A DNA stretch of 64,000 nt, taken from an uncultured cyanobacterium (GTDB lineage Bacteria > Cyanobacteriota > Vampirovibrionia > Gastranaerophilales > Gastranaerophilaceae). The stretch is taken from positions 35,937-99,936 of the forward strand of contig CABUXT010000005.1 of NCBI GenBank assembly GCA_902495705.1, given 5' to 3'. Position 1 is the stretch's first letter. Each line of letters starts with the position of its first letter. Shown one piece after another: positions 26,915-35,583 of this stretch. The notes below the pieces were generated by a model. It worked only from the letters and a program-made list of their open reading frames with translations. It had not been told where the DNA came from and made no database searches. Position numbers and translations under genes: made by a program.

Positions 26915-27633
26915 AGTTTATACTCTCTCCGAGGGAGAGACAATGCAAAAAGGTCATTGTCATTCTGAAAGCTTAGAAATTTTGAGTGAGCTTTGCGAAC
27001 ACAAAATTTTCTTGCTATTCAGAATCTCCAATTGAACATATAGGTCAATGTCACCCTGAACTTGATTCAGGGTCTATCCATTTGATTGATAAGTAATACA
27101 CAAAGGTCAATTTTTAAAATCAACATTGATAGATTCTGAATAGGATAAAATCTAAGCCAAACAAGTTGGCAAGATTTTTAATCCTTTCAGAATGACATTA
27201 TTTTTAGAAAATGTAGTGTGGGGAAAACGAAGTGTCCCCACAATTATTTCAACACATAGGTCAACAATCCGACAATAGCCAAAAGTGAACAATCAAACAA
27301 AACGAGTAAACGACAAAAGCCGAATTTGTTTGAGGAACGGAAGTGACGAGTTGTTCGGCTATGGTACGAGTTTTTAGTTTGATGTGAACGTTGGCGTGTC
27401 GTGGTGCTATTGCCACCAAAAGCACCCCTGCACGGAGTGCATGAAAAAGAATAATTTGAATGACCTTGACCCCCTCTCCTCACTCCTCAGCCATTCGGCA
27501 TGCAGTCTCACTCATTTCGCAAAGCTCAATGGTTCGAGCTAGTATCCCACAAGGGGTGCTGAACTTTACAGTTAGTAGGTCGGCATTGCTATGCCGACAA
27601 CAAGCCTACAGCAAGGTCGGCAGACAGAAAACT
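26915..27633. repeat. Intergenic cluster 2 of mosaic palindromic repeats
   Basis: No believable gene lies between pnuC and the TolC-like gene. Modules in order: CTCTCCGAGGGAGAG hairpin (about 26923-26938), 65-bp TTCTGAA element of the 'CTTAG' subtype (26959-27027), CCCTGAAC palindrome (27050-27075), and 65-bp element of the 'GGATAAAATC' subtype in reverse (27131-27196). A 200-bp module follows (27250-27455, with a second copy at 41863-42063). The cluster ends with a C/T-rich module (27470-27490) and a GTCGGC...GCCGAC hairpin (27579-27598). A short open frame through the 200-bp module is not supported as a gene. Confidence 0.8.
27250..27455. repeat. 200-bp dispersed repeat, copy 1
   Basis: This module is nearly repeated at 41863-42063 in the same orientation. 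Recognisable shared pieces are CAACAATCCGACA, CAAACAAAACGAGTAAACG, AAAGCCGAATTTGTTTGAGG, GAACGTTGGCGTGTCG and GCACGGAGTGCATGAAAA. It has inner self-complementary parts such as GCACGGAGTGC and GCCGAAT/ATTCGGC. Both copies are open on the minus strand over about 70 codons, but with no ribosome site and Cys/Arg/Ser-rich output. Confidence 0.75.
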
Positions 27634-28938
27634 CTACAATTTCACACTCTCAAGCTTGAAATTTTCATCATTAACTTCGCGCAAAAAGTTTGTCCAACTG
27701 TTATAATAATCAGCCAAAGCATAAGTATACCCAACAATTATAGACTTATATGATTGTTTCATTACAATAAGTGAAGTCAAATCGGATTTTCCTGTTTCGT
27801 ATGCGTGTTTTGAAATATCAATAAGTTTTTCTGAACCTGTTACAATTTTGGATTCGTAATGATTTAAGTTTTCTGCAGCAGTTAAAAATTTGTCATAGGC
27901 AGCTGCAACATCTTTTTCTGCCTTGTTTTTTACAGAGTCATATTTCAATTCGGCTTGTTGAAGTTTTAATGTCGCGTTTTTTATTTCAGGGGAATAATTA
28001 TAAAATAGCGGAATATTTACAATGCTTGCGCCAAAATACGCACCGCTGTTGAATCTTCCATCATCTGTGTGTGTCGCTTGTTGATATGCATAGCCTCCAT
28101 TGATTGCAATATCAGGAATTTTTTGACGTGCAACGACTGTCAAATTCTTTTCTGCAACATCAATTTCTTGTTTTGCAATTTGTATGTCGTAGCGGTTTTC
28201 GAGAGCTTTTTGCATAATCTCAGAAAGCGGAGGAAAATCTTCTGTCGGCGGTGGTGTTTGCATTTCTGTAAAATTATTTTCTTCCGAAAATATTTGGTCC
28301 ATACTGTCATAAGTGACTTTGTGCGGGTCATTGATTACCTTGTTGAAATCATAGAGTGCATTTTTTACGTTGACTTTTGCAGTGTTTACTTGGGTAATAA
28401 TTTGATTTAGCGCGATTTCTGCTTGGAGTTCATCTACTTCCGGCACTTTTTTCATTTGAACTCTGGTTTTAACAATTTTTAGTAACTCTTCTTGCAAACT
28501 TTGTTGCTGCTCAAGTGTTTCAAGAATTGATTTTGTTGCAATAAGGTTGATGTATGCTTCTCTAACATCCATTTTTAGGTCAAAAATGGTGTAATTAACA
28601 TTTTTTTGAGCAAGTTTATAATTAGCTTTTGCAAGATTTTTTCTGGCATTTCGTTTAGCAATCTCAACAGTTTGACTTATCCCAAGTTGTCTTGGCTCAG
28701 TCCATCCTGCAGCACCTGCATAATAAAACGCATCAAAAGATGGGTTTTGTAATCGGTTTGCCTCTTTGATGTTGTTTTTTGCGATATCAATATCTAATTT
28801 GGTCGCTTGTAAGTCGATGTTATTTTCTACGGCAGCATCAATTGCGCCTTGCAGATAGACTTTTTTTACATCTTCTATCCCAAAGCTAAAAGGTTGAATA
28901 ACCATACATAACAGTAATGATGCCAGTATTCTTCTCAT
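27634..28938 (-). CDS. TolC-family outer-membrane efflux protein
   Basis: The protein has 434 residues. I start it at the ATG at 28938, which gives a clean signal peptide (MRRILASLLLCMVIQPFSFG); an ATG 24 bases upstream would add a non-signal stretch that overlaps the promoter. Two OEP repeats follow (YLQGAIDAAVENNIDLQATKLDIDIAKNNIKEANRLQNP; IMQKALENRYDIQIAKQEIDVAEKNL), as in TolC/NodT and CzcC-type proteins. TATAAT (28945-28950, minus strand) is exactly 6 bases before the ATG with TTGTTA 17 bases further upstream: predicted leaderless. It is divergent from an EmrB-type exporter, so the two may work together in drug efflux, although no EmrA-type adaptor gene is present here. Confidence 0.9.
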   Translation of the reverse strand: MRRILASLLLCMVIQPFSFGIEDVKKVYLQGAIDAAVENNIDLQATKLDIDIAKNNIKEANRLQNPSFDAFYYAGAAGWTEPRQLGISQTVEIAKRNARKNLAKANYKLAQKNVNYTIFDLKMDVREAYINLIATKSILETLEQQQSLQEELLKIVKTRVQMKKVPEVDELQAEIALNQIITQVNTAKVNVKNALYDFNKVINDPHKVTYDSMDQIFSEENNFTEMQTPPPTEDFPPLSEIMQKALENRYDIQIAKQEIDVAEKNLTVVARQKIPDIAINGGYAYQQATHTDDGRFNSGAYFGASIVNIPLFYNYSPEIKNATLKLQQAELKYDSVKNKAEKDVAAAYDKFLTAAENLNHYESKIVTGSEKLIDISKHAYETGKSDLTSLIVMKQSYKSIIVGYTYALADYYNSWTNFLREVNDENFKLESVKL

Positions 28939-29058
28939 AAAAATATTATATTTAAAACTCATTATATTAACAACTTTTAATTAAAAATCTTATATTATTG
29001 CATTGATATTTTGAGGGGCTTATATTGGAATTGTAAGAAGAAATTTTTAATATAATTT

Positions 29059-30612
29059 ATGGCAACAAATACAGAAATACAAAAACCGATTAACCCCTAT
29101 ATAGTAGCAATTGCAGTGCTTTTGCCATCATTTTTGGCACTTGCGGCGTCTTCTGCTACAAACGTTTGTCAACCGAATATTGCAGGGTTTTACGGAGCAA
29201 CTCAATATGAGGCAAATACCGTAATCACTTGTTATATTATTTCAGGTGGTATTATGCTGCCTGTAACAGGGTATTTGGTGCAGGCAATCGGCAAAAAACT
29301 TTTGATGATTTATAGCATTTGGTTGTTTTGCCTTGGTTGTTTACTTTGTATTTTGGCTCCGAATTTGCAAGCACTGATTGGAGCAAGGGTTGTTCAAGGT
29401 ATTGGCAGCGGTTGTATTTTGCCGTTATGTCAAGCTGTTTTGCTTGATGTATTTCCAAAAGAACAACGCGGAGTCGCAATGAGTTTGTTTGGTGTTGCTG
29501 CAATGTTTTCACCGTTGGCAGGTCCTTTTATGGGCGGATATTTGACGGATAATTTTTCTTGGCAATGGGTATTTATAATAAATATTCCGCTGTGTATATT
29601 GTCAACATTGCTTGTCAAATTGTTTGTTCCATCGGATTTGCCTGATAAAAAAACTCGCAAAAAGAAAAAATTTGATATAGTCGGATATGTTTCGATTGTT
29701 ATTGCAATGGCTTGTATGCAGATAGTTTTGGATAAAGGTCAACAGTACAACTGGTTTGACACCGATTGGATTTGCTACTTGTCAGGTATCTGTATATTTT
29801 CATTTGTATTTTTCTATGTTTGGGAACTTGAATACAAAAATCCTGTTATTGATATCAGGGTATTTAAAGATAGAAACTTTTTATTCGGAACTTTAATAAG
29901 TTCGTTTATCAATGTAATGCTTTATTCAACATTGTTATTGGTTCCGATGTTTGTACAAAGTTTGTTGGGATATAGCCCATCAATGTCCGGTTTAACAATG
30001 TTTCCAAGGGCTGTTATTTGTTTTATCGGACTTCTTGTTGTTGGTGAAATTTCGAAATACGTTGAGGCAAGATTGCTTGCAATAATTGGTCTGTTGATGA
30101 TGGGCGGTTCAATTTTGATGATGACAAGTATGAACTTGACTTCTTCTATGCCAAGTGTAATTTTGCCAAATATATTACTTTGTATCGGTGTTCCGACTGC
30201 ATTTGTACCGATTACGGCTTTGTCATTTCAAACTTTGCCATCAAAGAAAAATGCTGATGCTGCAGCATTGCATGCCTTGTTTAAAAACGTTGTAACTGCA
30301 ATATCTACAGCAATGTCAGCAACATTTATTGCAAGGGTTTCACAAGTTCACCAAAATTATTTGGTTGGCGATTTGGCTCACCATAATTGGATGTTCAGAT
30401 ATAAATTATTGATGTTGAAAAGCAAATTTTTAATTCATTATCCGGAAGTTATGGCAATGCGTAAAGCTAATGGTATGTTGTATCGCGAACTTTTGCAACA
30501 ATCAAGATTAGCCTCTTTTTATGATGTGTTTGCCTTGTTGGCTTTACTTTGTGTGATTGTAATTCCTCTTATGATGTTTTTGAAAATCAAAAGAGTCCGC
30601 AAAGCAAAATAA
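29059..30612 (+). CDS. MFS multidrug exporter, DHA2 (EmrB/QacA) type
   Basis: This 517-residue proton-driven exporter has about 14 membrane helices, the DHA2 layout. Helix 1 contains PSFLALAASSATNVCQPNIAG and the antiporter motif C region appears as GVAAMFSPLAGPFMGGYLTDNFSWQWVFIINIP, close to the EmrB consensus. LVQAIGKKLLMIYSIWLF corresponds to the loop 2-3 motif A region. TTGGAA (29025-29030), 17 bases, then TAATAT (29048-29053) ends 5 bases before the ATG; no ribosome site is seen, so this mRNA may also be leaderless. It is divergent from a TolC-like gene, the natural outer-membrane partner. The substrate is unknown. Confidence 0.9.
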   Translation: MATNTEIQKPINPYIVAIAVLLPSFLALAASSATNVCQPNIAGFYGATQYEANTVITCYIISGGIMLPVTGYLVQAIGKKLLMIYSIWLFCLGCLLCILAPNLQALIGARVVQGIGSGCILPLCQAVLLDVFPKEQRGVAMSLFGVAAMFSPLAGPFMGGYLTDNFSWQWVFIINIPLCILSTLLVKLFVPSDLPDKKTRKKKKFDIVGYVSIVIAMACMQIVLDKGQQYNWFDTDWICYLSGICIFSFVFFYVWELEYKNPVIDIRVFKDRNFLFGTLISSFINVMLYSTLLLVPMFVQSLLGYSPSMSGLTMFPRAVICFIGLLVVGEISKYVEARLLAIIGLLMMGGSILMMTSMNLTSSMPSVILPNILLCIGVPTAFVPITALSFQTLPSKKNADAAALHALFKNVVTAISTAMSATFIARVSQVHQNYLVGDLAHHNWMFRYKLLMLKSKFLIHYPEVMAMRKANGMLYRELLQQSRLASFYDVFALLALLCVIVIPLMMFLKIKRVRKAK

Positions 30613-30664
30613 ATCAACCATTCGTATAGGTATCATGTTTAAATATTAGGGTAAAAACAAAAAA

Positions 30665-30709
30665 TCGGGATGACAGGATTTGAACCTGCGACCCCTTCGT
30701 CCCGAACGA
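30665..30709. repeat. Left attachment site: duplicated 3' half of tRNA-Pro
   Basis: These 45 bases match 38883-38927, inside the intact tRNA-Pro gene, with a single difference (A at 30691 against G at 38909). The copied part runs from the anticodon loop to the 3' end. No 5' half is present, so this is not a functional tRNA. It marks the left boundary of an integrated element. Confidence 0.9.
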
Positions 30710-30902
30710 GATTTTTAGAGTTTTCATAATATCACTTAAACGTACATAAATGCCCTATTTATAAATATTTCAGCTCGTTTAATTCGTTTAATGATTTTTA
30801 TGTTTTCTTACATTTTTTCTTTGCAATTACATAATAATTACATAATGAAAATATATCAATTCTTCCGATTAAATTCTTTCCTAGATTTATGAGGATTTTT
30901 TA

Positions 30903-31475
30903 ATGAAAAAAGATATATTTACCGTTCTTGGAGCAAGTAACCACAGCAAAAATGAACGAGAATCTAATGACTACTATGCAACTGACCCCATTGCTGCAAA
31001 ATTATTATTAGAGGTTGAGCCAAATTTGAATAATATCTGGGAATGTGCTTGTGGGGAGGGGCATTTAGCACGTGTTTTTGATAAAGAAGGCAAATTAAGG
31101 AAATCAACCGACCTTATAAATCGTGGGTATGGAATGGTAGAAGATTTTTTATCTAATACTGAACCATATCACAATGGCGATATCGTAACAAATCCTCCGT
31201 ATAAATTCGCTCAAGAATTTGTCGAACATGCATTACATAAGATTGATACAGGAAGAAAAGTTTGCATGTTCTTAAAAGTCTTATTTCTTGAAACTCAAAA
31301 ACGCAAACAACTTTTTACTAAGTATCCACCCAAGGCAATATATATTTCAAGTTCTCGTATAAACTGTGCAAAAAACGGTGATTTCAAGACTTACAACCAA
31401 AGTGCAATTGCTTATGCTTGGTTTGTTTGGGTAAAAGGGTATCAAGGTGAAACTATTATAAAGTGGATTAACTAA
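30903..31475 (+). CDS. Phage-type DNA adenine methyltransferase-like protein
   Basis: The protein has 190 residues. It has a SAM-binding motif I (NIWECACGEGHLARVF, about residues 45-60) and the catalytic motif IV NPPY (IVTNPPYKFAQEF, about 99-111) of N6-adenine or N4-cytosine methyltransferases. Its small size and the opening FTVLGASNHSKNERESNDYYATDP are typical of phage-borne enzymes. The role could be self-protection of mobile DNA. The last 132 bases of the gene are duplicated at 32726-32857, beyond the Fic gene that follows. A TGAGGA sequence lies 8-10 bases before the ATG. Confidence 0.85.
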   Translation: MKKDIFTVLGASNHSKNERESNDYYATDPIAAKLLLEVEPNLNNIWECACGEGHLARVFDKEGKLRKSTDLINRGYGMVEDFLSNTEPYHNGDIVTNPPYKFAQEFVEHALHKIDTGRKVCMFLKVLFLETQKRKQLFTKYPPKAIYISSSRINCAKNGDFKTYNQSAIAYAWFVWVKGYQGETIIKWIN

Positions 31476-31500
31476 TCTAATGATATATATTATACAATTC

Positions 31501-32586
31501 CTATAGGATATTTTCATACTTTTCATTTAAAAAATATTTGCGTTTACGCCCTTCACCATCATAATGAAGAAAGCCAGAATTTACCCATTCTGAAACTAAT
31601 AAACGTGCAGTTCTTGGAGCAAATTTAAAAAATTCTGCCACATCCTTTGTTGTTATATATTTTTGAGATTCAAACAAATTCAAAATTTGTCGCTGCTTTG
31701 AGTCGAGCTCTCTTAATACTTTTACTTCATCTTTTGTATTTTTATTTTCTTCGGCTTTTTTATAAACAGAATTAAACGCAATAGTCATACCATTGACAAA
31801 GTATTCAATCCATTTTGTAATATCTGATTCTGCACGTCCTAAGTAGTAGTTGTGCGATTTACCAATAGTTATGGCATCATAGTAGCCTTGTAAATCTTTT
31901 GCATAATATTCTTCTAGCGAATAAATTCCTTTTAGGTCATATCCTCCTTTATGTAGAGCTAATGTAGTTAAAAGTCGTGCAGTTCTTCCATTTCCATCAA
32001 AATATGGGTGAATTGTAACAAATTGATAGTGGATAATTGCAGCTTTAATTGGTACAGGAATATCATTTGTTTTATTTATCCAATTTACAAATTCTTTCAT
32101 TAACATTGGTACATCTTTAGCCTCTGGAGGCATATATACAATATTTCCAGACAAAGAATCTGTTATTACATTTTGCCCCTCTCGATATTCGGTTGGTTTT
32201 ACCTTTTTACTTCCTCCACCTTCAACAAGTGCATGAATTTGCTTTATGTGCTTTTCTGTAATAGTTACTTTTTCTTTAATTAATTTTTCAATATAATCTA
32301 AGGCAATATAATATCCTTTAATTTCTTTTTCATCTCTAATTCGTCCTGTATTAGAAATCACTTTGTTCGGATTTTTTAAAACATTATAAACTTCTTCTTG
32401 AGAAAGTCTGTTTCCCTCTATTTGAGTAGAATAGTGAATAGTTGTCATTTTAGCAGTTTCTCTAAGGGAAGTAAGGAGTTTGGGATTTATTGGTAAACTT
32501 TTAATACCCTCTTTAACCCTTTCAATTTGAATAAGATTATTAGCGATTGAATTTGTAATCTCGTATTTGGGTTCAAATTTTGCCAT
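31501..32586 (-). CDS. Fic-family AMP transferase
   Basis: Fic enzymes transfer AMP or another nucleotide part to a hydroxyl on a target protein. The 361-residue protein shows the full active-site motif HPYFDGNGRTAR (catalytic His193) and an intact class II inhibitory helix before it (STQIEGN, 53-59), so it is probably self-inhibited until released. The C-terminal 80 residues form a winged helix (KYITTKDVAEFFKFAPRTARLLVSEW), common in chromosomal Fic proteins that regulate their own genes. An AAGGAATT ribosome site precedes the ATG. It is convergent with the methyltransferase and sits between two copies of that gene's 3' end. Confidence 0.93.
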   Translation of the reverse strand: MAKFEPKYEITNSIANNLIQIERVKEGIKSLPINPKLLTSLRETAKMTTIHYSTQIEGNRLSQEEVYNVLKNPNKVISNTGRIRDEKEIKGYYIALDYIEKLIKEKVTITEKHIKQIHALVEGGGSKKVKPTEYREGQNVITDSLSGNIVYMPPEAKDVPMLMKEFVNWINKTNDIPVPIKAAIIHYQFVTIHPYFDGNGRTARLLTTLALHKGGYDLKGIYSLEEYYAKDLQGYYDAITIGKSHNYYLGRAESDITKWIEYFVNGMTIAFNSVYKKAEENKNTKDEVKVLRELDSKQRQILNLFESQKYITTKDVAEFFKFAPRTARLLVSEWVNSGFLHYDGEGRKRKYFLNEKYENIL

Positions 32587-32647
32587 ATTAATTCCTTATT
32601 TTTGCCACTATTTTGCCACATTCTTGCCACAAAGTCAAGTGGTATAC

Positions 32648-32722
32648 TTATTTATAATGATTAATTGTTGCACGTACAAATTTATTCATAAGATTTGAAA
32701 CAGAACCAGAACGACCATATTT
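32648..32722 (-). pseudogene. Remnant of a DUF6471-like regulator gene
   Basis: Read on the minus strand this stretch encodes KYGRSGSVSNLMNKFVRAT before a stop at 32648-32650. That aligns with KRYGRSASDSNLQNKLARAS of the intact small regulator at 34068-34355. The upstream half is missing and replaced by the methyltransferase fragment next to it. It is too short for a gene and is best read as a leftover from recombination. Confidence 0.65.
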
Positions 32723-32725
32723 TTC

Positions 32726-32857
32726 ATTTCAAGTTCTCGTTTAAATTGTGCAAAAAACGGTGATTTCAAGACCTACAATCAAAGTGCTATTGCTTATGCT
32801 TGGTTTGTTTGGGTAAAAGAGTATCAGGGAGAAACCATTATAAAGTGGATGAATTAA
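32726..32857 (+). pseudogene. Duplicated 3' end of the DNA methyltransferase gene
   Basis: These 132 bases align without gaps to 31344-31475, the end of the methyltransferase gene, with about 12 differences, nearly all at third codon positions. The frame is intact through its own stop codon. The copy has diverged like a homolog from another element, which argues against a fresh tandem duplication. With 31344-31475 it brackets the Fic gene. Confidence 0.85.
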
Positions 32858-32862
32858 AAGTA

Positions 32863-32937
32863 ATAGTTTATAGTTTTAAAATATGTAAACTATAAACCTT
32901 TAACTATTGAAAAATACAACTGCATAGTTTATAGTTT
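32863..32937. promoter_or_regulatory. Repeated operator-like motif upstream of second Fic gene
   Basis: ATAGTTTATAGTTT occurs at 32863-32876 and again at 32924-32937, and its inverse AAACTATAAAC at 32887-32897. Three copies in 75 bases, just ahead of the Fic gene at 32971, suggest binding sites for a regulator, possibly the winged helix at the end of that Fic protein. Confidence 0.6.
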
Positions 32938-32970
32938 AAGAATATAACAACTATGAACTATGAGGTTAAT

Positions 32971-33858
32971 ATGAACTCTGTATTAAGCGAAATTAAAACA
33001 AACCAACAAAAACTAAAAACATTATTAGAAAATTCTAACAACAAAAAAGAAATGTACAAATGGCTAAAAACTGAGTTAGCCTACACTTCAAATGCTATTG
33101 AGGGAAATACATTAACAAGGAAAGAAACGGAACTTGTTATTGATGATGGTATTACATCAACTTCTAAACCATTACAGCATTATATTGAAGCTGTAAATCA
33201 TGCGAAAGCATTTGAAAAAATTATCATGTTTTTAAATGAAAGCAAAAACGTAAATGAAAATTTTATGCTCAATATCCATAAAATAATTTTAACAGGCTTA
33301 GATGATGATAATGCAGGGTTCTATAGAAATTGTCGAGTAAGAATTTCATGTTCTACGGTAATTATGCCAAATCCCATAAAAGTTCCAGATTTAATGACAG
33401 ATTTTTATAATTGGCTTAGTGTCAATATGGATAATGAACCCCTAACAGCCATTTTAGCTCATTTAAAGTTTGTATCAATTCACCCGTTTGTTGATGGAAA
33501 CGGAAGATGTGCAAGACTTTTAATGAATACAATTCTTTTGAAATTTGGTTTTACACCTATAGTAATTCGACCAACAGACAGAAAAAAATATTTGTCTGTA
33601 GTTGAACATTACCAATTAAAAGGTGATGACAAACCCTATATAAACTTTATGTTAAATCTTTTGAATAGGTCTTTAAAAGTTCTTATTACAATGTTAGATA
33701 CTAATATTGATATTGAACCAAATGAGTTATTAACCATTTCTAAATATGCAAAACTAAAAAATGTTCCAACATCAACAATTAGATATTGGGTAAAAGTCGG
33801 AAAAATTAAACCTACAAGTTATACTGATTCTGGTTATATGTTATTTAAGAAAGATTAA
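32971..33858 (+). CDS. Fic-family AMP transferase with C-terminal DNA-binding domain
   Basis: The protein has 295 residues and is different in sequence from the Fic at 31501. It has the active-site motif HPFVDGNGRCAR (His171) and the inhibitory SNAIEGN helix (40-46). The C-terminal 50 residues (ELLTISKYAKLKNVPTSTIRYWVKVGKIKPTS) look like a MerR/excisionase-type winged helix. I chose the ATG at 32971 because a GAGGT ribosome site lies just before it; an ATG 18 bases upstream has none. A run of repeated AGTTTATAGTTT motifs upstream suggests autoregulation. Target protein unknown. Confidence 0.92.
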   Translation: MNSVLSEIKTNQQKLKTLLENSNNKKEMYKWLKTELAYTSNAIEGNTLTRKETELVIDDGITSTSKPLQHYIEAVNHAKAFEKIIMFLNESKNVNENFMLNIHKIILTGLDDDNAGFYRNCRVRISCSTVIMPNPIKVPDLMTDFYNWLSVNMDNEPLTAILAHLKFVSIHPFVDGNGRCARLLMNTILLKFGFTPIVIRPTDRKKYLSVVEHYQLKGDDKPYINFMLNLLNRSLKVLITMLDTNIDIEPNELLTISKYAKLKNVPTSTIRYWVKVGKIKPTSYTDSGYMLFKKD

Positions 33859-33876
33859 CTAGGTAAACATAAAAAG

Positions 33877-33926
33877 ACGTCGAGTTGAGCGAACTCAAAC
33901 CTGCAAATTCGACGCAGTCTCGACGT
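33877..33926. other. Perfect three-way-junction palindrome (structured DNA or RNA)
   Basis: The outer stem ACGTCGAG (33877-33884) pairs with CTCGACGT (33919-33926). Inside it are two further hairpins: TTGAG-CGAA-CTCAA (33885-33898) and CTGC...GCAG (33901-33904 with 33914-33917). All 17 pairs are Watson-Crick. Only linkers of 2 and 1 bases separate the arms. No T-tract follows, so it is not a plain terminator. It lies 18 bases after the stop of the Fic gene. It may be a small RNA, an RNA-processing signal or a single-strand origin or recombination site. Confidence 0.6.
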
Positions 33927-34067
33927 ACCTATATTATAACATATATATTAAAAGCTTTCAACCCTTGTATAAAGTTGGGTTACAATAATTTATTTATGCA
34001 CACACACACTCATTATGGTGCATAAGTTTATCTTGAGCAGGACAAAATATATGTATCCTAGTTAGCC

Positions 34068-34355
34068 TTATATAGAACTGTTTTCATGACCCTCTATCGG
34101 AGTTTTAGGAACAAATTTCAGCTCATAGCCAAATAATTCTGCTATATCCATTAGTTCCGTTATCTTAAATGATGCCCTTGCTAATTTGTTCTGTAAATTA
34201 GAATCAGATGCTGAACGACCATACCGTTTATTAAGCTCTCTTGCTAGGCGGTACACAGATGTATTATTCTCATTTAAAAACGTCTTCACGAGCCTTCTAG
34301 CCTGTTCTTTTCGTTCTTCTGTTGCTATGTATTTGGGTGTTTCTGGATTACTCAT
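34068..34355 (-). CDS. Small regulator, DUF6471-like helix-turn-helix
   Basis: The protein has 95 residues. The central part (RRLVKTFLNENNTSVYRLARELNKRYGRSASDSNLQNKLARAS) has the order of the DUF6471 family, small HTH-like proteins common on mobile elements, in which 'R-x-G-R-S-x-S-x-x-N-L-x-N-K' is characteristic. The C-terminus (FKITELMDIAELFGYELKFV) completes the domain. An AGGAGG ribosome site precedes the ATG. A remnant of a homolog lies at 32648-32722. Probably a transcription regulator. Confidence 0.7.
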   Translation of the reverse strand: MSNPETPKYIATEERKEQARRLVKTFLNENNTSVYRLARELNKRYGRSASDSNLQNKLARASFKITELMDIAELFGYELKFVPKTPIEGHENSSI

Positions 34356-34501
34356 TTTGTCCTCCTATTTTTAGTATAACATCATATTTCTATAATTCAC
34401 GTAATCGTAAAGTTTTGTGTTGACAATTTCTCAAAACCGTTGACATTCCTACTAATTAGATACATCATGATAACGTAACATATAAACGAAAGGAGGTCAA
34501 A

Positions 34502-34792
34502 ATGACAAACGTAATTTACACAAACACAAATTTAGAAGATGAAATCAAAACTATCAAGGCTCTTGAAGCAAAATTGCAAGAGTTAAAGGAATTAAAAGAA
34601 GAAAAAGAAAATCTAGTTAAAAAAGTTTTGGACGATGCAGGAATTGAAGAATTACAAGTTGGAGCATTTACAGTCAGATTTACAAATGTTGTAAGAAATG
34701 GTTTCAATACATCCGCTTTCAAAAAGAAGTATTTAGAACTATATAACGCTTTTATCAAACAAAGTTCTTACAGAAAGTTCAGTATTTCATAG
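34502..34792 (+). CDS. Phage-type small coiled-coil protein
   Basis: The protein has 96 residues. A coiled-coil N-terminal half (residues about 11-45; EIKTIKALEAKLQELKELKEEKENLVKKVLDDAG) precedes a small beta domain (LQVGAFTVRFTNVVRNGFNTSAFKKKY). This build is frequent in small phage early genes, but I recognise no named family. The ribosome site AAAGGAGG is near-perfect and a strong terminator follows the stop, so it is a well-expressed single gene. Confidence 0.6.
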   Translation: MTNVIYTNTNLEDEIKTIKALEAKLQELKELKEEKENLVKKVLDDAGIEELQVGAFTVRFTNVVRNGFNTSAFKKKYLELYNAFIKQSSYRKFSIS

Positions 34793-34795
34793 TTA

Positions 34796-34819
34796 AGTGG
34801 GGTAAATCCCCACTTTTAG
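34796..34819 (+). terminator. Rho-independent terminator
   Basis: AGTGGGG, a TAAAT loop and CCCCACTTTT, four to sixteen bases after the stop of the 34502-34792 gene; a GC-rich stem followed by T's. Confidence 0.85.
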
Positions 34820-34887
34820 TATTAAATCTTTGTACTCCGCTAATAATAAGAGTTTGAGCAGATAATCATAAAACAAGAGAGGTAAAA

Positions 34888-35480
34888 ATGAGTAAAATAT
34901 TTGCATATATAAGAGTTTCTACTCGTGAACAAAATGAAAATAGACAACTTGATTCCCTTACAGGGTTCAAGGTTGATGAAATTTTTATAGAAAAAGCTAG
35001 TGGAAAGAATTTTGTAGGACGTGAAAAATATCAACTAATGAAATCAAAACTTAGAAAAGGAGATTTATTAGTTGTTAAAAGTATAGATAGGTTTGGAAGA
35101 AATTATTCTCAGATTTGCAAAGAATGGGAATCTATAATCAATATGGGGTAGATATTCAAGTTCTTGATATGCCAATTTTAAATACTCGTAACAATCAAAA
35201 TGGATTGACAGGAAGATTGATTACCGATATTGTATTGAAATTACTTGGATATGTTGCAGAACGTGAAAGAGATAATATTAAAGTACGTCAAGCAGAAGGA
35301 ATTGCAAGTGCAAAATCAAGAGGGGTTAAGTTTGGAAGACCACATGCAGAAATTCCAAAAGATTTTATAAGGGCTTATGAATTATATAAAAATGGATTGA
35401 TAAAAGTTAAGGATGTAATGTCTATGTGTAATATTGCCAAAAGTACATTCTATAAATACCAAAAGTCTATAAAAGTATAA
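34888..35480 (+). pseudogene. Serine recombinase (resolvase/invertase type), frameshifted
   Basis: The first frame (from ATG 34888, with GAGAGG before it) encodes the catalytic domain start MSKIFAYIRVSTREQNENRQ, with the nucleophilic Ser in IRVSTREQ, and runs to DRFGRNYSQICKEWESIIN, then stops at 35149-35151. The second frame continues with YGVDIQVLDMPILNT, the long E-helix (AERERDNIKVRQAEGIASAKSRGVKFGRP) and a C-terminal HTH (IKVKDVMSMCNIAKSTFYKYQ). The two parts join into one full resolvase of about 197 residues with a single-base shift near 35130-35148. The cause could be a real mutation or a sequencing error; no slippery sequence is obvious at the junction. Confidence 0.85.
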
Positions 35481-35583
35481 ATGCTTTTCATGTACCTTTT
35501 CTTTATAAAATAACAACTAAATTCCATTGATTTTACGTTGTACAAAATTGTCCACAAAAAGTACACTTTTTATAGACTAAAAT

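Noticed and set aside
27244..27483. Minus-strand open frame, similar to one at 41865-42080
   Set aside because: Similarity comes from the 200-bp repeat itself. No ribosome site, different ends, odd composition. Kept as a repeat and raised as a finding, not called a gene.
30665..30740. A second tRNA-Pro gene
   Set aside because: Only the 3' half is present; the acceptor 5' strand and D arm are missing, so it is an attachment site.
34888..35480. Programmed frameshift in the serine recombinase
   Set aside because: No slippery heptamer or downstream pseudoknot seen at the junction; a simple mutation or read error is more likely.
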